Source of the DNA: Micractinium sp. NFX-FRZ
Taxonomy: Eukaryota; Chlorophyta; Trebouxiophyceae; Chlorellales; Chlorellaceae
NCBI GenBank assembly: GCA_029339195.1
Contig: JAPTJF010000310.1
Coordinates: forward strand, 1-64,000
DNA length: 64,000 nt
Direction: 5' to 3'
The notes beneath the pieces were generated by a model that was not told the DNA's origin, searched no databases, and worked only from the letters and a program-made list of their open reading frames with translations. The translations under genes were made by a program, and so were the position numbers. Shown here in pieces: positions 34,901-52,601 of this stretch (positions within the stretch are counted from its first letter, which is position 1; the number at the start of each line of letters is the position of its first letter).

Positions 34901-36278
34901 GGAGCAGGTGGGCCGGCACATGCTGGGTGCTGGTGCTGGTCCGTGCTTGCACGCTGGCAAGCACCTCGGTAAAACACCGTGAGCCATGCATCCCGAGTGA
35001 CAAGACGTGGCAACAACTAACTCTTGTCTCGCTGCTTCTCCTGCCCTGCACATGCCCACCGCGTCCACAACCTGCAGGCCACAGGCGTGCAGGACTCGAT
35101 GCATGGCCTGGGACTGGCAGCCTCAGCAGCACCTGCCGAGGTGGACCTGACAGAGGAGCTGCAGCTGATGCAGGTGTGCTGGCTGACCGGCTTCTACCGC
35201 CCTCTGTTGCTGCCCCTGCGTTTGCTGCTGCTGGCCTTGCTGGCAAGCTTCCGCCGCTGCAGGCGTTCGCCGCTGCGGGCCTTGCTGGCGGGCCTTGCTG
35301 GCAGCCCCATCCCTCTGCTTGATGCAAGTATCGTGTCCTCACCAGCTTGGCATGCTGCCCTGCCTGCCTGCCTGCCTGCTGCAGGAGCTCCAGGCTCGCT
35401 TTGGGCTGCCCCAGGGCACGCTGGAGCTTCTGGCTGTGGAGCACCAGGGAGACCTGAGCAGCCTGGCTGCCAGCCTGGCGGCACAGCAGCACGCCATGCT
35501 GTCATACGGCAGCGGCGCCAGCAGCAGCAGCGGGCCATCGCAGCAGCAACGGCAGCATGCGGCAGCGGCAGCAGCGGCGGCAGCCGCCGCAGCCGCGGCG
35601 CAGCCCATGTCGCAGTCGCTGCTGGCGCAGGCGCCTGGAGCTGCAGAGCCGCTGAACCTTGGTGGTGGGCTGTTTGGCATGCTGGGGGGTGGCGACACCT
35701 CTTTTGCTGCCGACAGCTGGGGGCAGAGTGCCTCTCTAGATTCTGTCAGCACGGGGGGTGCTGCGGCCGGCAGCACGGGCTGCTACAGCGCGTTTGGGTT
35801 TGGCGGCTTGGCTGCCGCTGCCCTGAATGCTGTGCACGGCCCAGCCCCTGGCAGCAGCAGCTTGTTTGGTGGCAGCGCATCCGACGGCCTGGGCACGCCC
35901 ACCTCCCGAGAGCAGCCCCCGCCAGGTCTGGGCGACATCTGGGGCAACAGTGGTGCTACCAGCTCAGGTGGCGCCTATGGCAGCGGCTTTGGCCTGCTGG
36001 GCTCCTTTGACTCCCTGCAGCCCAGCAGCACGCAGGGCGTGTTTGACCCACACCTGCCAGGGCCAGCGGCTGCCTCTGCTGGCGGCCTGCTGCCCTTCCC
36101 GGGTGGCGACGGCCTGCAGCCCCAGCAGCAAATGGGCGGCGGCTGGCGGAGCGGCGAGGGGGCGACGCACGGCAGCCTACCGCACTCGCAACAGCCCTTC
36201 TCGGGACTACCACTGTGGGGCGCCGCCGGCGGGGCGGGTCCAGCAGCTGTGGGCAGCACCGTGGAGCTGGTGCGCTGA
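31991..36278 (+). CDS. RING-like zinc-finger plus UBA domain protein
   Basis: The N-terminal exons encode a cysteine/histidine cluster. It begins CDLCGEEV (about 32060), continues C..QCD...CYHTHCLEKYL, and ends with FPCPRGCGKGSRFKDAC in the exon at about 32386-32460. The spacing is RING-like but not a canonical C3HC4. A Lys/Ala-rich charged helix follows (about 32915-33082), then a long Ala/Pro/Ser-rich region. A UBA-like fold is predicted at about 34800-34906 (QHQVEQLQQLGFPAASALAA with a downstream GGNLEAALVALL). A second similar helix pair may lie near 35385-35490 (GLPQGTLELLAVEHQGDLSS), before a Gly/Ser/Gln-rich tail ending at TGA 36276-36278. Ubiquitin binding, possibly with ligase activity, is inference from the domain pair. 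An in-frame ATG at 31859 could extend the N-terminus. I chose 31991 because an acceptor-like TTTGCAG sits just upstream and the zinc finger follows directly. Confidence 0.7.
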
Positions 36279-36856
36279 GTGCCCTCCCTGGTGGGTGCCT
36301 GCCTGCCTGCCTGCCCACACTGCACCCTGTTCCTAACCCCCGTGCAAATCCACTCACAAGTGGGTGATCATTACAGGCAGGCCAAAAGTTTGGGGGCGGG
36401 GGAGAAGGCAGGGCGGGCAGGGCATGCCTGGCCCTGGCTTGGCTTTGAATGGGTTGGCCAGTGGGCCAAAAGGGAGATGCCGCCACATCGGGCCTGATGG
36501 CAAGCATACAGATGCAGCATGAGTTGAAAAGCAGCAAGGGGAGCAGGGCAGCACAGGGGGAGGCAAACAAGGTGGCTGGAGCGGAGTCAAATCAAGAGGA
36601 GGGCAAGGGGTGGAAGGCCAAGCAGGGCAGGAAGGGGTGTCATGGAGGGAGCGAAATTGGATGTAGGCACCCAGCCTTGTTACTGCTGGCATCAAGTTTG
36701 GGAGGGGGGGTGAGTTCATGTGGCGCGGCGCCCCGCACGGCCGAGGCTGAGCACAAGAACCCCACGGCAAAGGCCGTCGGCTGGCAGGCCGGCAGGTGCG
36801 GTGGGGATGGCTGGCAGCTTGCTGCTGCTCAGCTCAGCAGGCCGGCAGGGCGCTCA
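36279..36856. other. convergent 3' region of zinc-finger/UBA and 78-aa genes
   Basis: Purine-rich on the plus strand; no gene and no TGTAA found. Confidence 0.4.
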
Positions 36857-37435
36857 TCACTTGACCTTGGAATTGATGTCCTGCAGACGCGCACGAGTGG
36901 TGGGCAGGGTGGGCATGCAGACCGGGTGTGCGTGGAGGGGACAGGGTGGGTCATAGAGAGACCAGGCGCACCATGCAGAGGCGAGGAGGACCGCAGCGGG
37001 GGGTTTAATCAGGGGGCGATGGGGGGGGGGGGGCGATACAAACGCCAGCAGCAGTTCTGCCCACCTTGATCCCCTTTGTGAGCTCCTCCTTGAACACGTC
37101 CATGAAGCGCGCGCTGTGCTGCCCCAGCGCCTCCTTCTGCTCCACCGTCTTCTTGGCCGCCTCCTCCATCATTGAGCTGCTGCGGATGGCAAACTTCTGG
37201 AATGTGCGGCTGCAAACGTGGGCGAAGGGTGGGAGGGGGCATGAGAGGGTGAGACATGCACGCCGAGGCAGCACGCATGTGGGGTGCAAAAGGCCCCAGC
37301 CACAACATGGGCAACGTTGGGAGGTGGTGCCGGCAGCAGGCAGCAGGCGGTAGTCCCTGACCCTCACCTGTTGGCCAGCCCATTGACCAGCACCTCGTTG
37401 AGGAGGTAGGACATCACACGCTGAAAGAAAGCCAT
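36857..37435 (-). CDS. small conserved protein of unknown function (78 aa)
   Basis: Three exons with matching phases, 37435-37368, 37209-37065 and 36880-36857, give a 78-residue protein. It starts MAFFQRVMSYLLNEVLVNGL, continues RTFQKFAIRSSSMMEEAAKK, and ends GIKDINSKVK. The first 25 residues are amphipathic or hydrophobic and the rest is charged and helical. The start 'FFQR...NEV.V.GLANSR.FQ.FA.R' looks like a small protein family widespread in plants, but I do not know its function. Mitochondrial association is possible from size and composition only. The second intron contains a 13-base G run (37021-37033). Confidence 0.7.
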
Positions 37436-38199
37436 GGCTGCAGCACTCCCCTGGAGCGTGCACCCTGAAGCAAGCGCTGAACCCTGCAGGGCCGTTGGAG
37501 GAGGCGGGGTGTGAGTGGCGGCGGCAGCGGCGGCTGGAGGCAGGACCCCACTGCCGCGCGCGGAGGCAGCTCGGCAAGGGCACTCCCTGCGATGCGAGCA
37601 CTTCTGTACTTCGTCACTGGCACCGGTAGCGGCGGCTGCAGCCCCTTCCCGAGTTCGGCGCCCCGGTGCAGGTCCTGCGCCTCCGCTTGCGCTACAAGGC
37701 AGTGCTCTCGTGCCGAATGTCGCGAAGCGCCGCTTTTGACCGACCTGGCGACGACAGGCGCCGGCAATGGGTGGACTTCTATGGGTTCTGCGCTCACGTC
37801 ACTCTTCCGCCCCGACAGACCTAGAACTGGCCTGGGTGGGTGGATGCTGGCTGCTCAAGACTGCCTGCAGGCAGGGGGAGCCCCGTGTGATGGGGAAGGC
37901 GCCACCGGCTGGCGCCGCCAGCGGGGCCTGGCGGTGAAGGTGCCGGAAGTGTTGGCATGTTGCCTGCTTGGTCATTCCTATGCATCACCCTGTTAGCACC
38001 AAGCGCTTGCAAAACGTGTAAGTTGCACACTCAGGGCACAGAAGAAGACATTGGCTGAGCAAAGCTCTTGAAAGAAGTGTTGGCCCAGCTGTAGCGCCAC
38101 AGCAGACCACCCGTGTCGGAGACGCGGTGTGCTGCCCAATTGTGGCGCAGTTTCGAGGCTTCCTCACTCTGGCTGCTCGACTTCCAAAGAAAACGTGGC
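37436..38199. other. intergenic: 78-aa gene promoter and 142-aa gene 3' UTR
   Basis: Both flanking genes are on the minus strand. No supported gene between them. Confidence 0.4.
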
Positions 38200-39045
38200 T
38201 CACTCAGGCTCGTTGGCGTTTGGCCACTCCTCCTCAAACTGCTCCCCCTTGGCGCCCTCCGTCTTGGGGCCTGCACATCGGGGCAGGCAGCAGGGGTGCC
38301 GCTTGCTTGCTGCTGCTCAGGGAAGCGGAGCGGGTTGGTGCAGAGTGAGCTCACATGATGAAGGCGCAACAGCGTATGTTGCAATGCCACACTTCCAGAA
38401 GGCTGCGCTGCCTTGGGCTGGGCCGCCGGCTTTCCGTCCCAACCGCCATAACAACCGCCCCACTTCAGAAGAATCTCCTCCCCACAGAGAGCCCTGCCTC
38501 TGCCGACACCACACCAGGCCCACCTACCAGGCCTCTGCACCTCGCGCTCCCACACGTGTGTGCCCTCGCCTCCAGCAGACGCCCGCTCCGCAGCGCTGCC
38601 GCCCTTGCCGGCGGCCCCGCCCTGCTGCTCGCTGGGGTCGTTGGCCTGGCCGGCACCTCTGGTCACATACTCCTTGAGGCGCTGCCTGCTAGCACACACG
38701 GTGGAGGTGGGATGGTGAGGCGCTGCGTGCCAGCAAATACGGCAAAGAGACTAGAGCTTGCTGACTGGGCACAGTGCCTCCCCATGCCGCCTCTCCTCCC
38801 ACCCTGCGCCGCCCCCAGTTGGGCCGACAGCCAGCTCGATCTCACCTCTGCTCGAACTTGGTCTCCTCCTCTCCCTCAGCGGGCTCGGGGGCTGGCACGG
38901 GCAGGCTGCGCAGTAGGGTGTCTCGCGGGCGCGGGCCTTGGACAGCAGCCAAGCCTGCCTGAGCCCTGGCTGGCCTTGGACTGCCGCAGGGGGCGCAGCC
39001 AAGGCGCCTGGGAGGCGCCAGAGTGCTGCAAATGATGCCCTGCAT
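38200..39045 (-). CDS. hypothetical protein, probably organelle-targeted (142 aa)
   Basis: Three exons, 39045-38846, 38685-38528 and 38270-38200, join in phase into 142 residues. The N-terminus (MQGIICSTLAPPRRLGCAPC, then Ala/Arg/Pro-rich) looks like a plastid or mitochondrial transit peptide. The mature part is hydrophilic and acidic: EGEEETKFEQRQRLKEYVTR, then a Gly/Ala-rich stretch, then GTHVWEREVQRPGPK, ending EQFEEEWPNANEPE. No family is recognised. The good splice sites, phase agreement and compositional change at the cleavage region support a real gene; function is open. Confidence 0.55.
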
Positions 39046-39158
39046 GTTGCTCAGCAATAGCAAAGGGCAGTGGGGAGTCACATGGCTGGAGGAGGGGCCC
39101 TCTGCTGTGCTGTGCTCCGCTGTCGGTGGGTCCCCACACCCCTTCATGCCCTGCATGC

Positions 39159-39201
39159 CTTGATCTCCTGCTGCTTGATCTCCTGCTGCTTGATCTCCTG
39201 C
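39159..39201. repeat. 15-bp tandem repeat (about 2.9 copies)
   Basis: CTTGATCTCCTGCTG repeated head to tail in the region between the MCM6 stop and the 142-aa gene. Confidence 0.9.
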
Positions 39202-39386
39202 AAGGTGCCTCTGTTGGGAACTGCTGCAGTGCCCATTCTTGTCTCCCACTGTACAATGATGCACCGCTGTAAATCTGTTCACCACAGCTTGCTTGAGCAG
39301 TTGAAAGACCCGCTTGATGCACCACGGTACGAGGGCGCACGTGCACGCAGTGCTTGCGTCTGCCTGCCTGCCTGCCTCCAATTGTG

Positions 39387-39391
39387 TTACA
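39387..39391 (-). promoter_or_regulatory. putative TGTAA polyadenylation signal (MCM6)
   Basis: Minus-strand TGTAA about 385 bp beyond the MCM6 stop and upstream of the next minus-strand gene at 39045. Confidence 0.4.
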
Positions 39392-39775
39392 TTGCGGCAG
39401 GTACAGCCGTGGGGCTGCGCTTTTGCAGCGCGCTCCAGACAGCAGCAGCGTCATGGGAAGTCAAGGTTCAATTCAATTTCAGCGGGTGCAAGCGGACGCC
39501 GTAAGTCAGGGGGCGAGGTGAGCAGAAGGAAAGAGAGCAGTGGTACAGCGGTGCGGGGGCAGGTGCGCCTTGGCCGATTGATGCGTTGGGGCAGGGACAC
39601 GTGCAGATATGCAGGGGCAGGCGCTGGGTGCAGCGAAGAGTTGCCACCGCACGTGCGCGCACACAGGGTGGGGAATTTGGCGTGCTGTGTCAGCCTGGCA
39701 CGCAATGCTGCCAGGCTGAGGCGAGCCGCCGCCAGCTTCGCAGCAGCAGCATGCCGCCAGCCATGGTCAGCCGCC

Positions 39776-48791
<9,016 letters not shown>

Positions 48792-49797
48792 GGTGGACCG
48801 CACTTCTCAGGGAGGGCGACAGGCGCGGGATTAAGGGGTTCGCTGGAGCCCGCAATTTTGATCGGCGTGAAATGCCAGCGGGGCGCCAGCTTAGCGGCCG
48901 CGGCGGCAGCAGGCAGGAGCAGCAGATGCCTTGCTGAGGGGGGGTTATGTTTGCTAGGGTAGTTGTTTCTCAGCACTCTGTCTGCTGCTGGGCAAGCAGA
49001 GTGCTTGGGCACCCCTCACATGGCAGGCATTCGGCTGCTGAGTAGCAGCCGCCTTCCCACAGCGCGGTCCACTGCCCGCACTGGATTGTGCCCGAGGACT
49101 TTGCAGCCAACGCTTGTCCGATTGAATGCAGTTGCATCTGTGAGCTTAAGTCATAATGCCTGCGACATGCAGGGCTGCAGTGGCACTGCAACGGCACTGC
49201 CGCGGCTTCCGCCACGTCAAGCTGGGCGGCAGGCAGCGCAGCGGGGATGGTGATGCGTGCTTTACTGAGCACCTGGCTGGTGGGACTGGTTCACCCGAGG
49301 CTTTGCATCATTGGCACTGGACCTTCATTTCGCTGGTGGTGCAAGGCCCACGGCGGGCGCGCTGTGCACAGGTAGGGTTGTGTGAGCACCTATCCAGCTC
49401 ACAGTTGCCTCCACGGTGTTGCTTTGCGGGTTGGCGCGGCGTGCCAGATTCTGCAAGCACACACACTACTAACACGTGAAGGCCGGGGCACGCAGAGGTG
49501 AGATGCCAAAGGGCCTCATGCTCGGGTCCAGGCTCGCCCGCCTCAGGCCCTTGCCGGATTCCCTGCGCCTATACAGCAGCCAGCAGAATTGCTGCACGCG
49601 GCATCCGAGCCTGCAAGTGCCGCTGCAAGCGGTGTGAGGCCAGCCAGCCACTGGGCGCCGCCGCTTGCCCGGCGCCCAGCACTGGGACCACGCCGAAGTT
49701 GAGATACCACTGGCACACATCCGAGCTGGTTTCGACATATGTGACCTTCAATCCACTATAAACATCTCCTGACCTCCCAACCTCCCCGACATCAGGG
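48792..49797. other. divergent promoter region, MCM6 / VHL-like gene
   Basis: About 1 kb. Apart from the TATAAA at 49757 I see no element or gene I can support. A 100-residue minus-strand open frame at 48970-49272 lacks splice or family support. Confidence 0.4.
49757..49762 (+). promoter_or_regulatory. TATA box candidate of the VHL-like gene
   Basis: TATAAA lies 36 bp before the ATG at 49798. With normal spacing, transcription would start about 10 bp before the ATG, so the leader would be very short. Inferred from position only. Confidence 0.45.
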
Positions 49798-51213
49798 ATG
49801 GTGTATGTGCTGCAGTTGCCCCAGCCTGAGGCGCCGCCACTGCTGGCGCCGCCGCCGCAGGCGCAAGAGCATCGCAGCTTGAACTGCCGAGTCCCGGCAG
49901 GTGAGAGGACGACACAACAGCGGAGACAATTTAGGAATTGGTGCCTGTATGAAAGGCCGCGGCGGCACTTGCAGGCTCGGCAGCCACCCAATACACCGGC
50001 ACAGTGTGTGCCCCCACCGCCCCACCGCAGCCGTCGTCTTCCAAAACGCCACCCAACGCACCCTGGAGGTGGTGTGGCTGAGCTACCAGGGCAACCCGCA
50101 CCGCTACAACACGCTGCAGCCAGGCGGCTCCATCCTGCTCTACACCTTCACCTCCCACCCCTGGGTAGGCTGGCTCCCCGCCTGGCGCCGGCGCCGGCGC
50201 TGCTGCCGCTGCCGGGGCGGGCCTTACTGCTGGGCCCAGCCGATTGTCCCACTTGTACACTAATGTTCTGCTGCTTTTGCGGTGCAATCTGGTGCAGGTG
50301 TTCAGGGACCCTTTTGATCCACAGGCTCCCTGCACGGTGGACGGCCAGCCCGTCTTCTACGCGCCGCCTCCCCAGCCCGGCCAGCCGCGGCCGCTCGCCG
50401 TGATTCGCGAGGCCGAGCGGCAGCCCTGGTCCCCCGCCCACCACCTCTTCACCCCGCCCGCCTTCCGGGCCGAGGCGCGCGCGCTGCTGCTGTCCCACCG
50501 CCGCCTGTCGGTGGAGGGGCCCGCCCCCCGGCGGCCGGCGGGGGAGCGGCGGGGCAGCAGGTGGAGGCGGTGCCTGTGCACCGCCGTGTGCTGGCCGACC
50601 CCACCAGAGGAGGCTGAGCAGGAGGAGGGAGAGGAGTATGAGGAGGCACGGCAGGCTGTGCTGCGCAACCGGCACCACCTAGGAGATCTCCCGCAGGTGA
50701 CATGCCTGCTGTGGCTGACGTGGCCGGGAGCTGCGCGGGGTGGGGGACATGTGCACCTGTGCGTGGCTGAGAGGCGGCCCAGCAGCCAGGTGTGCGTGCG
50801 CCAGTGCCCGACCAACGCAGGCACAACAACCTCATGCCACCCCCTGCCCCGCCTGCCCCACACTCCGTCCTGCCCGCCACCTGCTCTGCTCCCCTCCTCA
50901 CTCGCTGCAGGAGCTGGTGCTAGCAGTGCTGGCGGCTGCGGCGCCCAGCGTCCCCCTGCTCCTCAAGCCCCTGCTGCCCCACGGCATGCAGCCAGGAGAC
51001 TTGTCGGAGGCGGTGCAGCAGCGGCTGTTCCGGCAGGATGGTGAGGGAGATGCCAGCGCGCGTGCAGCACGGCGGGTGGTGCAGGAGCAGGGGCACCAGC
51101 AGGGCCTGCCAGCGCAGCAGCTGTGGCAGCTGCAGCAGCAGCAGCAGCACCCGATGCCCCCGCCGCTGGCTCCGGCGGCGGTGCACCCCTTCATGCAGCA
51201 GCACCTGGGCTGA
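49798..51213 (+). CDS. VHL (von Hippel-Lindau)-like protein
   Basis: Four exons with matching phases, 49798-49900, 50031-50164, 50298-50696 and 50911-51213, encode 312 residues. After about 34 Pro/Ala/Gln-rich residues comes a VHL beta domain. It includes VVFQNATQRTLEVVWLSYQG, RYNTLQPGG and LYTFTSHPWVFRDPFD. Aligned without gaps to human pVHL residues 88-117, Trp88, Tyr98, His115 and Trp117 are identical and Ser111 is Thr. These residues form the hydroxyproline pocket. After the beta domain the protein is Pro/Arg-rich and acidic (EEAEQEEGEEYEEARQ), then helical (ELVLAVLAAAAPSVPLLLKP) with a Gln-rich tail. I do not see a clear elongin-C box (LxxxCxxxL), so ubiquitin-ligase function is unproven. 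A TATAAA 36 bp upstream of the ATG supports this start. Confidence 0.75.
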
Positions 51214-52601
51214 GGGGGTTCCTCGTGACAGCCTGACACACTGTTGCACACACACAACCACTATTCCCAGGTACTCCTGAACTCACCGCTATTTATTCAG
51301 GCTGCGGCCGCTCTGCCGCTCCGTGCGCTGCAGTGGTTGCTGTCAAACCCTGCCAACCGGCCAATGGGCCCCACACCATGTCTGGAGCACATTGCTCTCC
51401 TCTTTCCCTGCATGCACCGAATTGTCAAGCCCAGGCACACACCTAGGGAGGTGCGCGGCCAAGGCCAAAGTCGGTCCGCCCATTCTCAAGCAGTTGCTAC
51501 CCTCCTGGCATCCTGCCATGTTGACAGCCCGTCTCGGCACTGATATCACTCCCGTGGCAGCATCCTCCCCAGCTGGAGTTGTCGCAAGAAGAATGCTACA
51601 GACACGTTTCAGCCCTGCAATGCTGGTGCGGCCGACGAGCTTCGCTGGTGCAGCTCACTGCATCCCAAGCGTACGTGCCTGCTGATAGAGGAGCTTCCCC
51701 CGCGCGGCACGCAGGAACCTCCATCACGGTCAGCCTCGACAGCAGCGGCAGCAGCGGCGGCGGGGGCCGCTGTGGGACACCTCTCCTCCGCAGGGTGGCG
51801 CGCCGCAAGGGCTCCGCCACTGCTCACATGCGCAAGTTGCTGATTTAGAGCGCCAAAAGGCTGCACCAGCCGCACACCCGGAGAGAGCTGAAACCCTCCA
51901 GCAGAGGGGCGGGACTGAAACCCGAAGCGCCGGTGCTTGATTTCGCTGCCGTCGACATAATGATACATCTTCACAGGTAGTTTGCGGCGGAGGGCTACCA
52001 CTTTAGTCCGATTTGGTAATAGCGTGCCCGTGTGGCATTTGGGTGGGCCCAACTTCGTGCTCCGTTGAATCTGGCGCCTCCCGCCTGTTGCGTCCGTGTC
52101 TTAGTTGTCTGGTGCGTATATATCCGTGCCTCGGAACCCCAGGAGTGCTACCTCCTGCCCCCAGGCAGGCCGCGCGCGTGTGCGCGCCCAGCAGCGGCCT
52201 CTGCGCCCTAGCCTTGATTTTGAGACCCCAGGGCGAAGCTGAGCGCTGCCGTGGACGCGGCGGGCGAACAGGGACGGCGCAGCTTGAGCCAAGTGCCCTG
52301 TAGCGGTCTGCGGAGGCCAGCCAGAGGCTGCAACAGGTGAGCTGGCCTGCTCGACGCGGCTGCAGAGTTGCAGCTTGCATGGCTCCCGGAATCGCGTGTC
52401 GCGTGTCGGCAAAGTTGCTGTGGCAGCGGGGGCAGGCCCTCGCGGGGACAGGCGGCACTGAGCATGCCCGCCCAATTCCTTGCTTGCGGGAGCAGGCGAC
52501 CGAGGGCTCAGCTCGCCCAACGGGTCTGCCTCTCCTTGCCCCCCTGCACAAAGCCAGCCCCTGCGCCCCCTCTCCCACGCTTTGCCCCCGCAATAGGAGC
52601 G
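51214..52601. other. intergenic: VHL-like 3' UTR and bZIP promoter/leader
   Basis: A minus-strand open frame of about 120 codons (ATG 51968 to about 51609) is the best candidate for an extra gene, but I recognise nothing in it and do not call it. Confidence 0.35.

Larger units (their letters stand above)
39046..39775. other. intergenic: MCM6 3' UTR and upstream region of the 142-aa gene
   Basis: Contains the 15-bp repeat at 39159 and a minus-strand TGTAA at 39387; no gene seen. Confidence 0.5.

Noticed and set aside
48970..49272. 100-codon minus-strand open frame upstream of MCM6
   Set aside because: Begins at or near a non-ATG codon and shows no family resemblance; sits in the divergent promoter region.
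51609..51968. Minus-strand open frame of about 120 codons between the VHL-like and bZIP genes
   Set aside because: No recognisable domain, no splice partners, and composition like intergenic GC-rich DNA; left as a note only.
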